Assembly (NCBI GenBank): GCA_005239435.1
Contig: ML241305.1
Location: 62,001 to 126,000 of the forward strand
Reading direction: 5' to 3'
DNA: 64,000 nt
From: Halorussus salinisoli
GTDB lineage: Archaea > Halobacteriota > Halobacteria > Halobacteriales > Haladaptataceae
Below, piece by piece: positions 17,494-25,708 of the stretch (position 1 is the first letter of the stretch; each line of letters begins with the position of its first letter). The position numbers were made by a program, and so were the translations under genes. Under the pieces are notes generated by a model. It saw nothing but the letters and a program-made list of their open reading frames with translations, was not told the origin of the DNA and ran no database searches.

Positions 17494-18537
17494 TTATCCG
17501 AACATCGCGCCGAGTGCGTCGCCGCTCTCGTCGTCGTCATCGTCGTCTTCGTCGGCTTCGGCTTCGTCCTCGGCGTCGGCGTCGGATTCGGTGTCTTCGT
17601 CGGTCGATTCGTCTTCGGAGGCGGCACCTTCGGCGGGAGCCTCTACGTCGGAAAGCTCCTCGGGGAGGGCCTCCTCGTCGTCGATCTGTGCAGCGAGCGC
17701 GCGAAGCTGTCCGTCGGCCTTGCTCACGAGGTCCGGCACGACGTCCGGGCTCTCGATTTCGGCTTGCAGGCCGAGGCTCTTGGCCTCGCCTTCGGCCTTC
17801 TGGACGAGCGTCGGCGTGGTCTGGGCGGTCGGGTAGACCGCGTTGACCGAGAGGTTGCGGGCGCGGGCCGCGGCGGCCTCGACGTCCGCGCGGTACTCGT
17901 CGATGTCGATGGCCAGTTCGTCGGCCTCGAAGAGTACGCCGTCGGAGTAGACGCCCTGAAGGTCCAGTCCCACTTCCTTCGGCTCCATGCCGAGTTCCGC
18001 GAGGACGTTGGCCACGTCTTCGTCGACTTCCTCGCCTTCCTCGGCGACGACGCTGTCCTCGGTGACGTGGATGGACCCTTCCATGATGCGGGCCGCGGCA
18101 CCGATGCTCTGGAGTTCGCCCACGAACGGGCCGGGGTCGACTCCAGTGTCACCCTCGGGGATGACGATGTCGTTAGGTGCGACTTCGCCCGCGCCGATGG
18201 GGGCCGGGCTCTTCGACGCTTCGAGCTGTTGGAACAGCCCGAAGGGGTTGTCGTTCGTACCGATGAGACCGATTTCGCCGGCCACGTACTGCTTCAGCTC
18301 TTCGACGCCCTCGTCCACTTGGTCGAGGGCGCGCTCGACGAGCGTATTCCGGCTGATGCGGAGTTCGGCGCTCCCGTGAAGGTTGCGACGCATCGTCTGA
18401 AGCTGGCGCGACGGGATGCCCGCCACGTTGACGATGCCGACGCTGCTGTAGCCTTCGATGAGGTCGGCGATTTCCTCGACCTCTTCTTTCTTCCACTCCG
18501 GGATGGTCTCGGTCTTTCGTTCTGCTTCGGCTGACAT
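17494..18537 (-). CDS. rpl10: Ribosomal protein L10 (P0), stalk base
   Basis: A 347-residue uL10/P0 protein that joins the stalk to 23S rRNA. The rRNA-binding domain lies at the N-terminus ([36 protein letters not shown]), the archaeal insertion in the middle, and helical L12-binding segments follow. The acidic C-terminus ends LGAMFG, echoing the end of L12, as is usual for the P-protein family. The gene begins one base after the rpl1 stop codon. Confidence 0.97.
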   Translation of the reverse strand: MSAEAERKTETIPEWKKEEVEEIADLIEGYSSVGIVNVAGIPSRQLQTMRRNLHGSAELRISRNTLVERALDQVDEGVEELKQYVAGEIGLIGTNDNPFGLFQQLEASKSPAPIGAGEVAPNDIVIPEGDTGVDPGPFVGELQSIGAAARIMEGSIHVTEDSVVAEEGEEVDEDVANVLAELGMEPKEVGLDLQGVYSDGVLFEADELAIDIDEYRADVEAAAARARNLSVNAVYPTAQTTPTLVQKAEGEAKSLGLQAEIESPDVVPDLVSKADGQLRALAAQIDDEEALPEELSDVEAPAEGAASEDESTDEDTESDADAEDEAEADEDDDDDDESGDALGAMFG

Positions 18538-18538
18538 C

Positions 18539-19177
18539 TTAGGCCACCTCCACGGCCGGTCCCATCGTCGTCTTGACGTAGACGTTGTCGATGTTGAGCG
18601 GACCTTTCTCCAGGTCGGAGTGGAGTCGGCGGAGAATCACGTCGATGTTGTCGGCGATCTCCTCCGCGCCCATGTCCTCAGCACCGACGCGAGTGTGGAA
18701 GGTGCGTCGGTCGCCGCTCCGAAGCTGGACCGTGTTTTTCATCCGGTTGACGACTTCGACGACGTCGTCGTCTGGCTGAAGCGGTTCCGGCATCTTCCCT
18801 CGCGGGCCGAGGATGGTACCGAGGTAGCGACCGATATCTTGCATCAGCGACGCCTCGGCGATGAAGAAGTCGGTCTCGTCGGCGAGGTCCTTGGCTTCGT
18901 CGTCGTCGTCGCCGAGGTCTTCGAGGTCGTCTCCATCGAAGACTTCGTCGGCAACGTCTTCGGCGCGAAGGGCGGTTTCGCCCTCCGCGAACACGACGAT
19001 CTTCGTCTCCTGTCCGGTCCCGGACGGGAGAACGATACTTTCGTCTACGCGGTTCGACGGTTCGTTCAAATCTAGGTCGCGCAGGTTGATCGCGAGGTCC
19101 ACCGTTTCGCGGAAGTTCCGCTCAGGTGCATCCTCGAGTGCGCGAGAGACTGCTTGCTCTATCTCCTGATCTGCCAT
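18539..19177 (-). CDS. rpl1: Ribosomal protein L1
   Basis: A 212-residue uL1 protein that binds 23S rRNA at the exit-site stalk and, in archaea, also its own mRNA. It includes the conserved segments [36 protein letters not shown] and the [12 protein letters not shown] region. A strong Shine-Dalgarno sequence GGAGGTGA lies five bases upstream of the ATG, inside a foldable leader. The L11 gene that precedes this operon in several haloarchaea is not found in the next 250 bases, where a divergent gene begins. Confidence 0.97.
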   Translation of the reverse strand: MADQEIEQAVSRALEDAPERNFRETVDLAINLRDLDLNEPSNRVDESIVLPSGTGQETKIVVFAEGETALRAEDVADEVFDGDDLEDLGDDDDEAKDLADETDFFIAEASLMQDIGRYLGTILGPRGKMPEPLQPDDDVVEVVNRMKNTVQLRSGDRRTFHTRVGAEDMGAEEIADNIDVILRRLHSDLEKGPLNIDNVYVKTTMGPAVEVA

Positions 19178-19180
19178 TGT

Positions 19181-19212
19181 TCACCTCCGTAGTACGCAGG
19201 ACGCTCCTACGG
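19181..19212 (-). promoter_or_regulatory. Probable L1-binding autoregulatory leader hairpin
   Basis: In the rpl1 leader CCGTAG (19207-19212) pairs with CTACGG (19187-19192), with a 14-base internal loop containing GAGCG. The downstream arm touches the Shine-Dalgarno sequence (19181-19188). L1 from several archaea represses translation by binding an mRNA copy of its rRNA site, and a haloarchaeal leader of this kind has been described. Here the stem is seen directly, binding is inferred. Confidence 0.65.
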
Positions 19213-19428
19213 GTCAGTGAAACAGGTTACTGTCTGTCGTCGCCGTCGTCGCGGGTCGCCAACACGGCGAATCCGCGACCGAACGACAGTGGACAGTAAA
19301 CGCCTGTCTCGTTCCGAACGAAAGGTCATCCGCAACTTAAACCCGTCGAAGCAATGGCGAACGCGGGACCGCGAGCCACGGAGCGAACGGCCGTAAGGTA
19401 GGTAGACCGGCGATACCCAACCATCGTC

Positions 19429-20160
19429 GTGGCCGAAACAGTCGTCTCCCGGGCAGTCGCCTTCGCGCTCGTCCTCGTAACCGTCCACCTGTTCGCGGGG
19501 CAACTCCGACTCCGCGCGTTTCCGCGGAGTTACTGGCTCTCGGGCGCGGGCGGGGTGTCGGTAGCGTACGTGTTCGTTCACGTCTTGCCGGAACTCCAGG
19601 AGCGCCAGCACACCTTCGAGTCCGGTGCTATCGGGTTCGTCGAGCACCACGTCTACCTCCTCGCGCTGGTCGGGTTCACGGTCTTCTACGGACTCGAACG
19701 CTTCGTCCGCCAGTCTCGGAGTCCCGAGTCGGTCGGCCGCGCGAGGACCGAGACCACCTCGGGCGTCTTCTGGCTCCACGTCGGTTCGTTCACGGCGTAC
19801 AACGCACTGGTCGGCTACCTGCTCGTCCACCGCGAAGAGAGCGGACTGTCGAGTCTCACGTTGTTCGTCGTGGCGATGGCGCTCCACTTCGTGGCCAACG
19901 ACCACGGTCTCCGGGAGCATCACCACGACGCCTACGACGACGTGGGCCGGTGGCTCCTCGCAGGGGGAGTCGTCACGGGAACCGCCGTCGGAGTAGCGAC
20001 CACGATAACCGAGACGGCGGTGTCGGCGTTGTTCGCCTTCCTCGCGGGCGGCATAGTCCTCAACGCGGTCAAGGAAGAACTGCCCGAGGAGCGCCAGAGC
20101 AGCTTCTGGGCGTTCGGCGGCGGGGCCGCGGCCTACGCGGCAATTCTGATTTTTACGTAG
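19429..20160 (+). CDS. ZIP-like multi-pass membrane protein
   Basis: A 243-residue protein with seven or eight hydrophobic segments. The second (SGAGGVSVAYVFVHVLPELQ) resembles the first ZIP metal-transporter helices, and histidines occur in EHHVYLL, ALHFVANDH and EHHHDAYDD. The Leu/Ala-rich end (ALFAFLAGGIVLNAVKEELP) also fits the last helices of ZIP proteins. The match is partial, so metal transport is a suggestion and not shown. Translation starts at GTG 19429. It is divergent from rpl1 and lies directly before the large sensor gene. Confidence 0.6.
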   Translation: MAETVVSRAVAFALVLVTVHLFAGQLRLRAFPRSYWLSGAGGVSVAYVFVHVLPELQERQHTFESGAIGFVEHHVYLLALVGFTVFYGLERFVRQSRSPESVGRARTETTSGVFWLHVGSFTAYNALVGYLLVHREESGLSSLTLFVVAMALHFVANDHGLREHHHDAYDDVGRWLLAGGVVTGTAVGVATTITETAVSALFAFLAGGIVLNAVKEELPEERQSSFWAFGGGAAAYAAILIFT

Positions 20161-20184
20161 CCGGTGCGCGCGCGAGGCTTCTAT

Positions 20185-20208
20185 TTCCGTTGACGGAAGA
20201 TTTTATAT
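20185..20208. promoter_or_regulatory. Palindrome and TATA box before the sensor-regulator gene
   Basis: TTCCGT-TG-ACGGAA is a perfect 14-base palindrome at 20185-20198, followed at once by a TATA box (TTTATATC, 20202-20209) 22-28 bases before the ATG at 20230. A protein bound there would overlap the TFB recognition site, so it is a good operator candidate. Confidence 0.5.
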
Positions 20209-20229
20209 CTGTCGTCCACTCGAACGCAC

Positions 20230-23200
20230 ATGGACGCCGCGGACCCTCTCGCCGACACCCTCGCGGTCTTCGACCGCGGAACCTCGCCTTCGGCCCCGTA
20301 CACGACGAACGAGGTCGCCGACGCTCTCGACTGCTCGCGCCGGACCGCCTACAACCGACTCGAACGACTGGTCGAGCGCGGCGACCTCGAAACCAAGAAG
20401 GTCGGCGCTCGCGGCCGGGTCTGGTGGCGACCTCCCGGCGAGTCGTCCGGAGTGACGGCGGTCGAAGGGGCCGTGACCGACAGCACCGACCAGAAGCCAA
20501 CCGAGGACGAACTCCGCGAGAGCAGGTGGCGCTTCCGGTCGCTCGTGGAAGCCGTCGACGAGTACGCCATCTTCCGTCTCGACCCGGAGGGCCGAGTCGT
20601 AAGCTGGAACCAGGGGGCCGAGCGCATCAAGGGGTACGACCGCGAGGAGATAGTCGGCGACCACGTCTCTACGTTCTACACCGACGAGGACGCCGCCGCG
20701 GGCGTCCCCGAGAAGAACCTCGCCGACGCCGCCGACCGGGGAACCGTCGAGGACCAGGGTTGGCGGATCCGAGCCGACGGGTCGCGGTTCTGGGCCGACG
20801 TCACTATCACGGCTATCCACGACGCCGGAGAGCTCGTCGGGTACGCCAAAGTCACCCGCGACATGACCGAAGACCGATACGCCGAGGTCGAGCGCAAACT
20901 CCTCTACTCGACCACGCGCTCCATCGCCGCGGCCGAGACGTTCGAGGGCGGCCTGCGCGCCACCCTCCAGGAGGTCTGCGAGGCGACCGACTGGGAGTTC
21001 GGCGAGGCGTGGGTGCCCGACGGGGACGGTCCCCTCGAACGCGCCTCGGCCGACTACGTCGAACGCGAGGACCTCGAACCGTTCGCGGCGGCCTCGGAGT
21101 CGTTCACCTTCGAGCGCGGTGAGGGTCTCCCGGGTCGGGTCTGGGCGTCGGGCGAACCGGAGTGGATGCGCGACGTGACCGACTACTCGGCGGCGACCGC
21201 CCCGCGAGTCCGGCAGGCCGACCGCTTCGGCATCGAATCCGCGCTAGGGGTCCCCATCACGACCGACGAGGGCGTGGTCGCGGTTCTCGTCCTCGGTATG
21301 ACCGACTCGCGTTCCGCCGACGAACGGATGGTCGAACTCCTCTCGTCGGTCTGCACGGAACTCGGCGAACTGATCGAACGCCAGCGAGCGGCCACCGCGC
21401 TGGACCGCGAGACGGAACTCACCGAGCGGATTCTGGAGGCGAGTCAGACCGGCATCTCGGTGTTCTCGGCCGACGGGAACGTCGTCAGGTCGAACCGGCG
21501 GATGGCCGACGTCGTCGGCGTGCCATTCGACGAGATGGAGCGCTACACCGCGGGGGAACGCGAGATGACGAACCGCGACGGCGAGACCGTTCGCCTGGAG
21601 GAGAAACCGGTCAGGGAGGTGTTCGAAACGGGCGAGTCCGTCGTCCGACGCGAGGTCCGGATAGAACTGCCGGACGGCGAACCTCGGTGGGTGTCGGTCA
21701 CTGCCGTCCCCCTCGAAGACGACGAGGGCGAACTGGAGCGAGTCGTCGCCACCGCCAACGACGTGACCCGTCTCAAGGAACAGACCCGGCGACTCGAACG
21801 CCAGCGCGAGGACCTGCGGCGCGAACTCGACGACGTGTTCGAGCGCGTCGACGACGCCTTCTACGCGCTGGACGACGACTGGCGGTTCACCTATCTGAAC
21901 GACCGAGCCGAGACGATGCTCGAATCGCTGGATATCGACCCGCTCGGTCGGCGCATCTGGGACGTGATTCCGGAGTCCGTCGAACCGACCCTCCGCGAAC
22001 AGTACGAACGAGCGATGGCGACCCAGACGAAGACCGACTTCGAGATCTTCTCCGAACCGTTGGACGCGTGGCTGGAGTTCCACCTCTACCCCTCCGAGTC
22101 CGGCCTCTCAGTCTATTTCCGGGACGTCACCGAGCGCAAGGAGCGCGAGCGCGAGTTAGAACAGTACGAGCGCATCGTCGAGACGGTCGAAGACGGCGTC
22201 TACGTCGTGAACGACGACCGCGAGTTCGTGCTGGTCAACGACGCCTACGCCGAGATGGTCGGCTACGACCGCGAGGAACTCCTCGGAAGCCCGGTCTCGC
22301 TGGTGGCCGACGACGAGGGCCTCGAAACCGGCCGCGAGATAGAGCGAAAACTCGAATCCGACGGCGACGACCTGACGACTGCCGAGGCCGACCTCCGAAC
22401 CGCCGACGGCGAGCGCGTCCCGACCGAGGCGACGTTCTCGCACCTCCCGGCCGACGACGGAACGCACCGCGTCGGCGTGGTTCGGGACGTGACCGAGCGC
22501 AGACAGTTCGAAGAGACGCTGAAGGCGCTTCACGACTCCTCGCGTCAACTGCTCGGTGCGGGGTCGAAGGCCGAGGTCGGCGACGTCGTGGTCGGGGCGG
22601 CGACCGACGTTCTCAACCTCTCCGGCGTCCTCGTCTACCGTTACGACGACGACGCGGGCCGACTCCGGCCCGCCGAGCAGTCGGTCGAAGCCGATGTCAT
22701 GCGCGAGGACTTCCCCGAGATCCCGGCCGACGACAGCAGTATCACCGGGACCACCTTCGCCGACGGCGACCCCGCTCACTACGACGACATCTGTACGGTC
22801 CCGAACCTGAGCGTCGACCCGGCGGACACCGAGATGCGGGCGGGGTCGTTCGCGCCGATGGGCGACCACGGCATCCTCGTCGTCGGGTCCAACGAGGTGG
22901 GCGAGTTAGACCCCCGGACCCGCCAGTTGGTGGAACTGCTCGCCGCGAACGCCGAGGCGGCCTACGACAGGGTGGGACGCGAGGAGCAACTCGTGCGCCA
23001 CCGCGAGCAGTTGACCGCGCTCAACAACCTGAACGCGGTCGTCCGCGACATCAACGAGGCGCTGGTCCAGCAGTCCACCCGCGAGCAGGTCGAGCAGGTC
23101 GTCTGCGACCGCCTCGCCGACTCGGACTCGTACGCGTTCGCGTGGTTCGGCGAGGTAGACCCCCGGGCCGAGACCGTGACCCTCGGCGCCGAGGCCGGGG

Positions 23201-24210
23201 TCGAAGGCTACCTCGACGACGTGACGATTTCGGTGGACCCGGACGACGAGACGGCCCGCGGTCCGACCGGCAGGGCCGTCGAAACGCGAGAGATCCAGGT
23301 CACGACCGACTGCCTCAACGACCCCGACTTCGCTCCCTGGCGTGAGCAGGCCAAAGAGCACGGCTTCCGGTCTTCGGCCGCGATTCCGGTCGTGTACGAG
23401 AACACGCTGTACGGGGTCCTGGGCGTGTACGCGGACCGGGTCGGCGCTTTCGAAGGCGAGGAGCGCCGGGTCGTCAGCCAACTCGGCGAAGTCGTCGGCC
23501 ACGCGATAGCCAGCATCGAACGCAAGCGGGCGCTGATGAGCGACGAGGTGGTCGAACTCGAGTTCCGGATTCGGGACCTGTTCGAGACGGTGGGTCTCCC
23601 CGAGACCGAGGGGGCCATCTCGTTCGACCGGACCGTGCCGGTCGGCGACGGCGAGTTCGTGGTGTACGGCACCGCCACCGGTGACGCGATGGAGACGCTG
23701 ACGGCACTGACCGACAGACTCCCCCACTGGGAGGACGTGTCGGTGATACGCGAGGAGTTCGGCACCACCACGTTCGAGGCCCGACTCTCGGAACCGCCGG
23801 TCGTCTCGGTGGTCACGTCCAACGGCGGCTACATCGACGAGGCGACTATCGAGGACGACTATCACATGACGCTCCACTTCCCACCGGCCGTCGACGTTCG
23901 GAACGTCGTGGAGCGAATCAGGGACGCCTACCCGACGGTCGAAGTCGTGACCCGCCGGCAGGTCTCCCGGTCGGGCGAGTCGCTCCGGCGACTCGACGAG
24001 GTGCTGGCGGACGAGATGACCGACCGCCAGCGCAACGCGCTGGAGGCCGCCTACTTCGCCGGGTTCTTCGAGTGGCCGCGCGCGAGCAGCGCCCAAGAGG
24101 TGGCCGACTCGCTCGACGTGGCCGACGCGACGTTCCACCAGCACGTCCGACTCGCCGAGGAAAAGCTACTGAGCGCGCTGTTCGAGGAACCCGCCAGCGG
24201 CCTCAGGTGA
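20230..24210 (+). CDS. Multi-PAS/GAF transcription regulator of the Bat (HTH_10) family
   Basis: A 1326-residue soluble sensor with DNA-binding modules at both ends. In order: winged HTH (about 1-70, NEVADALDCSRRTAYNRLERL), PAS (about 98-215), GAF (about 235-385), PAS (about 395-515), PAS (about 530-640), PAS (about 645-760), GAF (about 770-910), GAF (about 920-1095), Bat-specific domain (about 1100-1245), and HTH_10 (about 1260-1320, TDRQRNALEAAYFAGFFEWP, SLDVADATFHQHVRLAEEKL). No histidine kinase domain is present, so signals act directly on DNA binding. Bacterio-opsin activator is the family prototype. Target genes and ligands are unknown. It seems leaderless. Confidence 0.9.
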   Translation: MDAADPLADTLAVFDRGTSPSAPYTTNEVADALDCSRRTAYNRLERLVERGDLETKKVGARGRVWWRPPGESSGVTAVEGAVTDSTDQKPTEDELRESRWRFRSLVEAVDEYAIFRLDPEGRVVSWNQGAERIKGYDREEIVGDHVSTFYTDEDAAAGVPEKNLADAADRGTVEDQGWRIRADGSRFWADVTITAIHDAGELVGYAKVTRDMTEDRYAEVERKLLYSTTRSIAAAETFEGGLRATLQEVCEATDWEFGEAWVPDGDGPLERASADYVEREDLEPFAAASESFTFERGEGLPGRVWASGEPEWMRDVTDYSAATAPRVRQADRFGIESALGVPITTDEGVVAVLVLGMTDSRSADERMVELLSSVCTELGELIERQRAATALDRETELTERILEASQTGISVFSADGNVVRSNRRMADVVGVPFDEMERYTAGEREMTNRDGETVRLEEKPVREVFETGESVVRREVRIELPDGEPRWVSVTAVPLEDDEGELERVVATANDVTRLKEQTRRLERQREDLRRELDDVFERVDDAFYALDDDWRFTYLNDRAETMLESLDIDPLGRRIWDVIPESVEPTLREQYERAMATQTKTDFEIFSEPLDAWLEFHLYPSESGLSVYFRDVTERKERERELEQYERIVETVEDGVYVVNDDREFVLVNDAYAEMVGYDREELLGSPVSLVADDEGLETGREIERKLESDGDDLTTAEADLRTADGERVPTEATFSHLPADDGTHRVGVVRDVTERRQFEETLKALHDSSRQLLGAGSKAEVGDVVVGAATDVLNLSGVLVYRYDDDAGRLRPAEQSVEADVMREDFPEIPADDSSITGTTFADGDPAHYDDICTVPNLSVDPADTEMRAGSFAPMGDHGILVVGSNEVGELDPRTRQLVELLAANAEAAYDRVGREEQLVRHREQLTALNNLNAVVRDINEALVQQSTREQVEQVVCDRLADSDSYAFAWFGEVDPRAETVTLGAEAGVEGYLDDVTISVDPDDETARGPTGRAVETREIQVTTDCLNDPDFAPWREQAKEHGFRSSAAIPVVYENTLYGVLGVYADRVGAFEGEERRVVSQLGEVVGHAIASIERKRALMSDEVVELEFRIRDLFETVGLPETEGAISFDRTVPVGDGEFVVYGTATGDAMETLTALTDRLPHWEDVSVIREEFGTTTFEARLSEPPVVSVVTSNGGYIDEATIEDDYHMTLHFPPAVDVRNVVERIRDAYPTVEVVTRRQVSRSGESLRRLDEVLADEMTDRQRNALEAAYFAGFFEWPRASSAQEVADSLDVADATFHQHVRLAEEKLLSALFEEPASGLR

Positions 24211-24222
24211 GCGAAACGCGAG

Positions 24223-25314
24223 TCAGTCGAGGACGTCGGCCAGCGCGTCCATCGTCCGCTCGACGCGCTCGTCGTCGGCGTTGTAGCCCATGTGACCGAC
24301 TCGAAGCACGTCGTCGGCGAGTTCGCCGAGGCCGGTCGCCACGACGACGCCGTGGTCGGTTTCGAGTCGTCGCCGGAGGTCGGCCGCTCGGCCCTCGACC
24401 TCGAACGCGGTCACGGTCGGCGAGCAGAGCGCCTCGGCGTCGGCGAACGGTTCCAGACCGAGGTCCCGGCCGCGCTCGCGGCACTGCCGGGCGACCGCCT
24501 CGTGGCGGTCGTAGACGTTCTCGACGCCCTCGTCGAGCAGTCGGTCCAGCGACGCCTCCAGCGCGTAGAGGTTCGAGATCGCGTGGGTGTACGGCAGGTG
24601 TGGCGGGTCGTCGTCGGGCAGGTCGACGTCCCGCCACGGTTCGAGGCTGGTGTAGAAGGTGTCCTGTTCGGTCGCCTCGACCTTCGCCCACGCGCGGTCG
24701 CTGACCGAGAGCGTCGTCAGTCCCGGCGGGGAACTGAAGCACTTCTGGGACGCGCCCAGACACACGTCGATGGCGTCGGTCGGCACCTCGGTCCCGCCGA
24801 GCGACGACACGGCGTCCACAATCGTCACGACGCCCGCCTCGTCCAACAGGTTCAGAATCTCTCCCAAGTCGTTGAGGAGACCGGTCGGCGTCTCGCAGTG
24901 GACCATCGTCGCGGCGGCGAAGTCGTGGTCCTCCACGACCGCTTTCACCGCCTCCACGTCGAACCCCGAGTCGAAGGGCGCGTCGTGGACCACGGTCTCG
25001 CCGCCGTGCATCTCCACGAAGTCCGCGAACCCCTCGCCGAAGATGCCGTTGGCCAGACACAGCACTTCGTCGCCGGGTTCGACCAGCGAGGCGACGCTGG
25101 CTTCGAGTCCGAGCATCCCCTCGCCGCTCAACACGAGCACGTCGTCGTCGGTGTCGTAGACGCGCCCGACCTTCTCCAGCAACTCCTCGTAGTACGACGA
25201 GAACCGGGCTTCCACGTCGGGGTTGACGATAGGGCGACTCATCGCCTCCCGCACGTCCGGCGGGACGGCGGTCGGTCCGGGCGTCATCAGCAGTTCGTCG
25301 CGGTCTTCGACCAT
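24223..25314 (-). CDS. Alanine-glyoxylate/serine-pyruvate type aminotransferase
   Basis: A 363-residue class V aminotransferase. The N-terminal motif LLMTPGPTAVPPDV, the ladder segment VLVLSGEGMLGLEASVASL, the HCETPTGLLND loop, VDAVSSLGGTEV and the cofactor-lysine region LGASQKCFSSPPGL identify the family, which moves amino groups between alanine or serine and glyoxylate or pyruvate. The C-terminal RVGHMGYNADDERV is also typical. ATG 25314 is chosen over 25338 because it lies closest to the conserved core. It is convergent with the sensor gene, 12 bases apart. Confidence 0.88.
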   Translation of the reverse strand: MVEDRDELLMTPGPTAVPPDVREAMSRPIVNPDVEARFSSYYEELLEKVGRVYDTDDDVLVLSGEGMLGLEASVASLVEPGDEVLCLANGIFGEGFADFVEMHGGETVVHDAPFDSGFDVEAVKAVVEDHDFAAATMVHCETPTGLLNDLGEILNLLDEAGVVTIVDAVSSLGGTEVPTDAIDVCLGASQKCFSSPPGLTTLSVSDRAWAKVEATEQDTFYTSLEPWRDVDLPDDDPPHLPYTHAISNLYALEASLDRLLDEGVENVYDRHEAVARQCRERGRDLGLEPFADAEALCSPTVTAFEVEGRAADLRRRLETDHGVVVATGLGELADDVLRVGHMGYNADDERVERTMDALADVLD

Positions 25315-25708
25315 GTGACGGCGTTGGACGCCGACCATCTAAAGGAATCGTGTTCGAGCGAAGACGGTGTGAGGTCACGCTCGCTCGCGGTTGCACCGCT
25401 CGCATCCCGCCGCGATGCACCCCCGACGGTCTCACTCCGCTCTCCGACGACCCACCCATCTAAGAATAGTTTTCGGACATAGATATAGTAGTTAAGAATA
25501 GGAGTATATAGTTCAGCGGATAGAACAGACGAGTGTCTGATACTTCGACGATGCCGTGACACTCGTCACCGACGCGACGCGTCGGCCACCGCGGAATCAC
25601 CGCCTAAACCGACGAGTACGGCGGAATATCCGCATACTCTACTGAAATTTTAAATAATCTATCGGCAATTAGATTTATACCGAGACTATCGGAAAGACCA
25701 ATACATAA
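25315..25708. other. AT-rich intergenic region with divergent promoters
   Basis: About 390 bases with alternating AT-rich tracts (around 25460-25515 and 25640-25700). It includes a small palindrome GCGGA-ATA-TCCGC at 25621-25633 and a TATA-like TTTATA at 25674-25679, 30 bases before the transducer start. The rest probably serves the minus-strand gene. No coding sequence is convincing. Confidence 0.45.

Noticed and set aside
19178-19428. L11 gene upstream of rpl1
   Set aside because: No frame in either direction resembles L11 before the GTG start of the ZIP-like gene.
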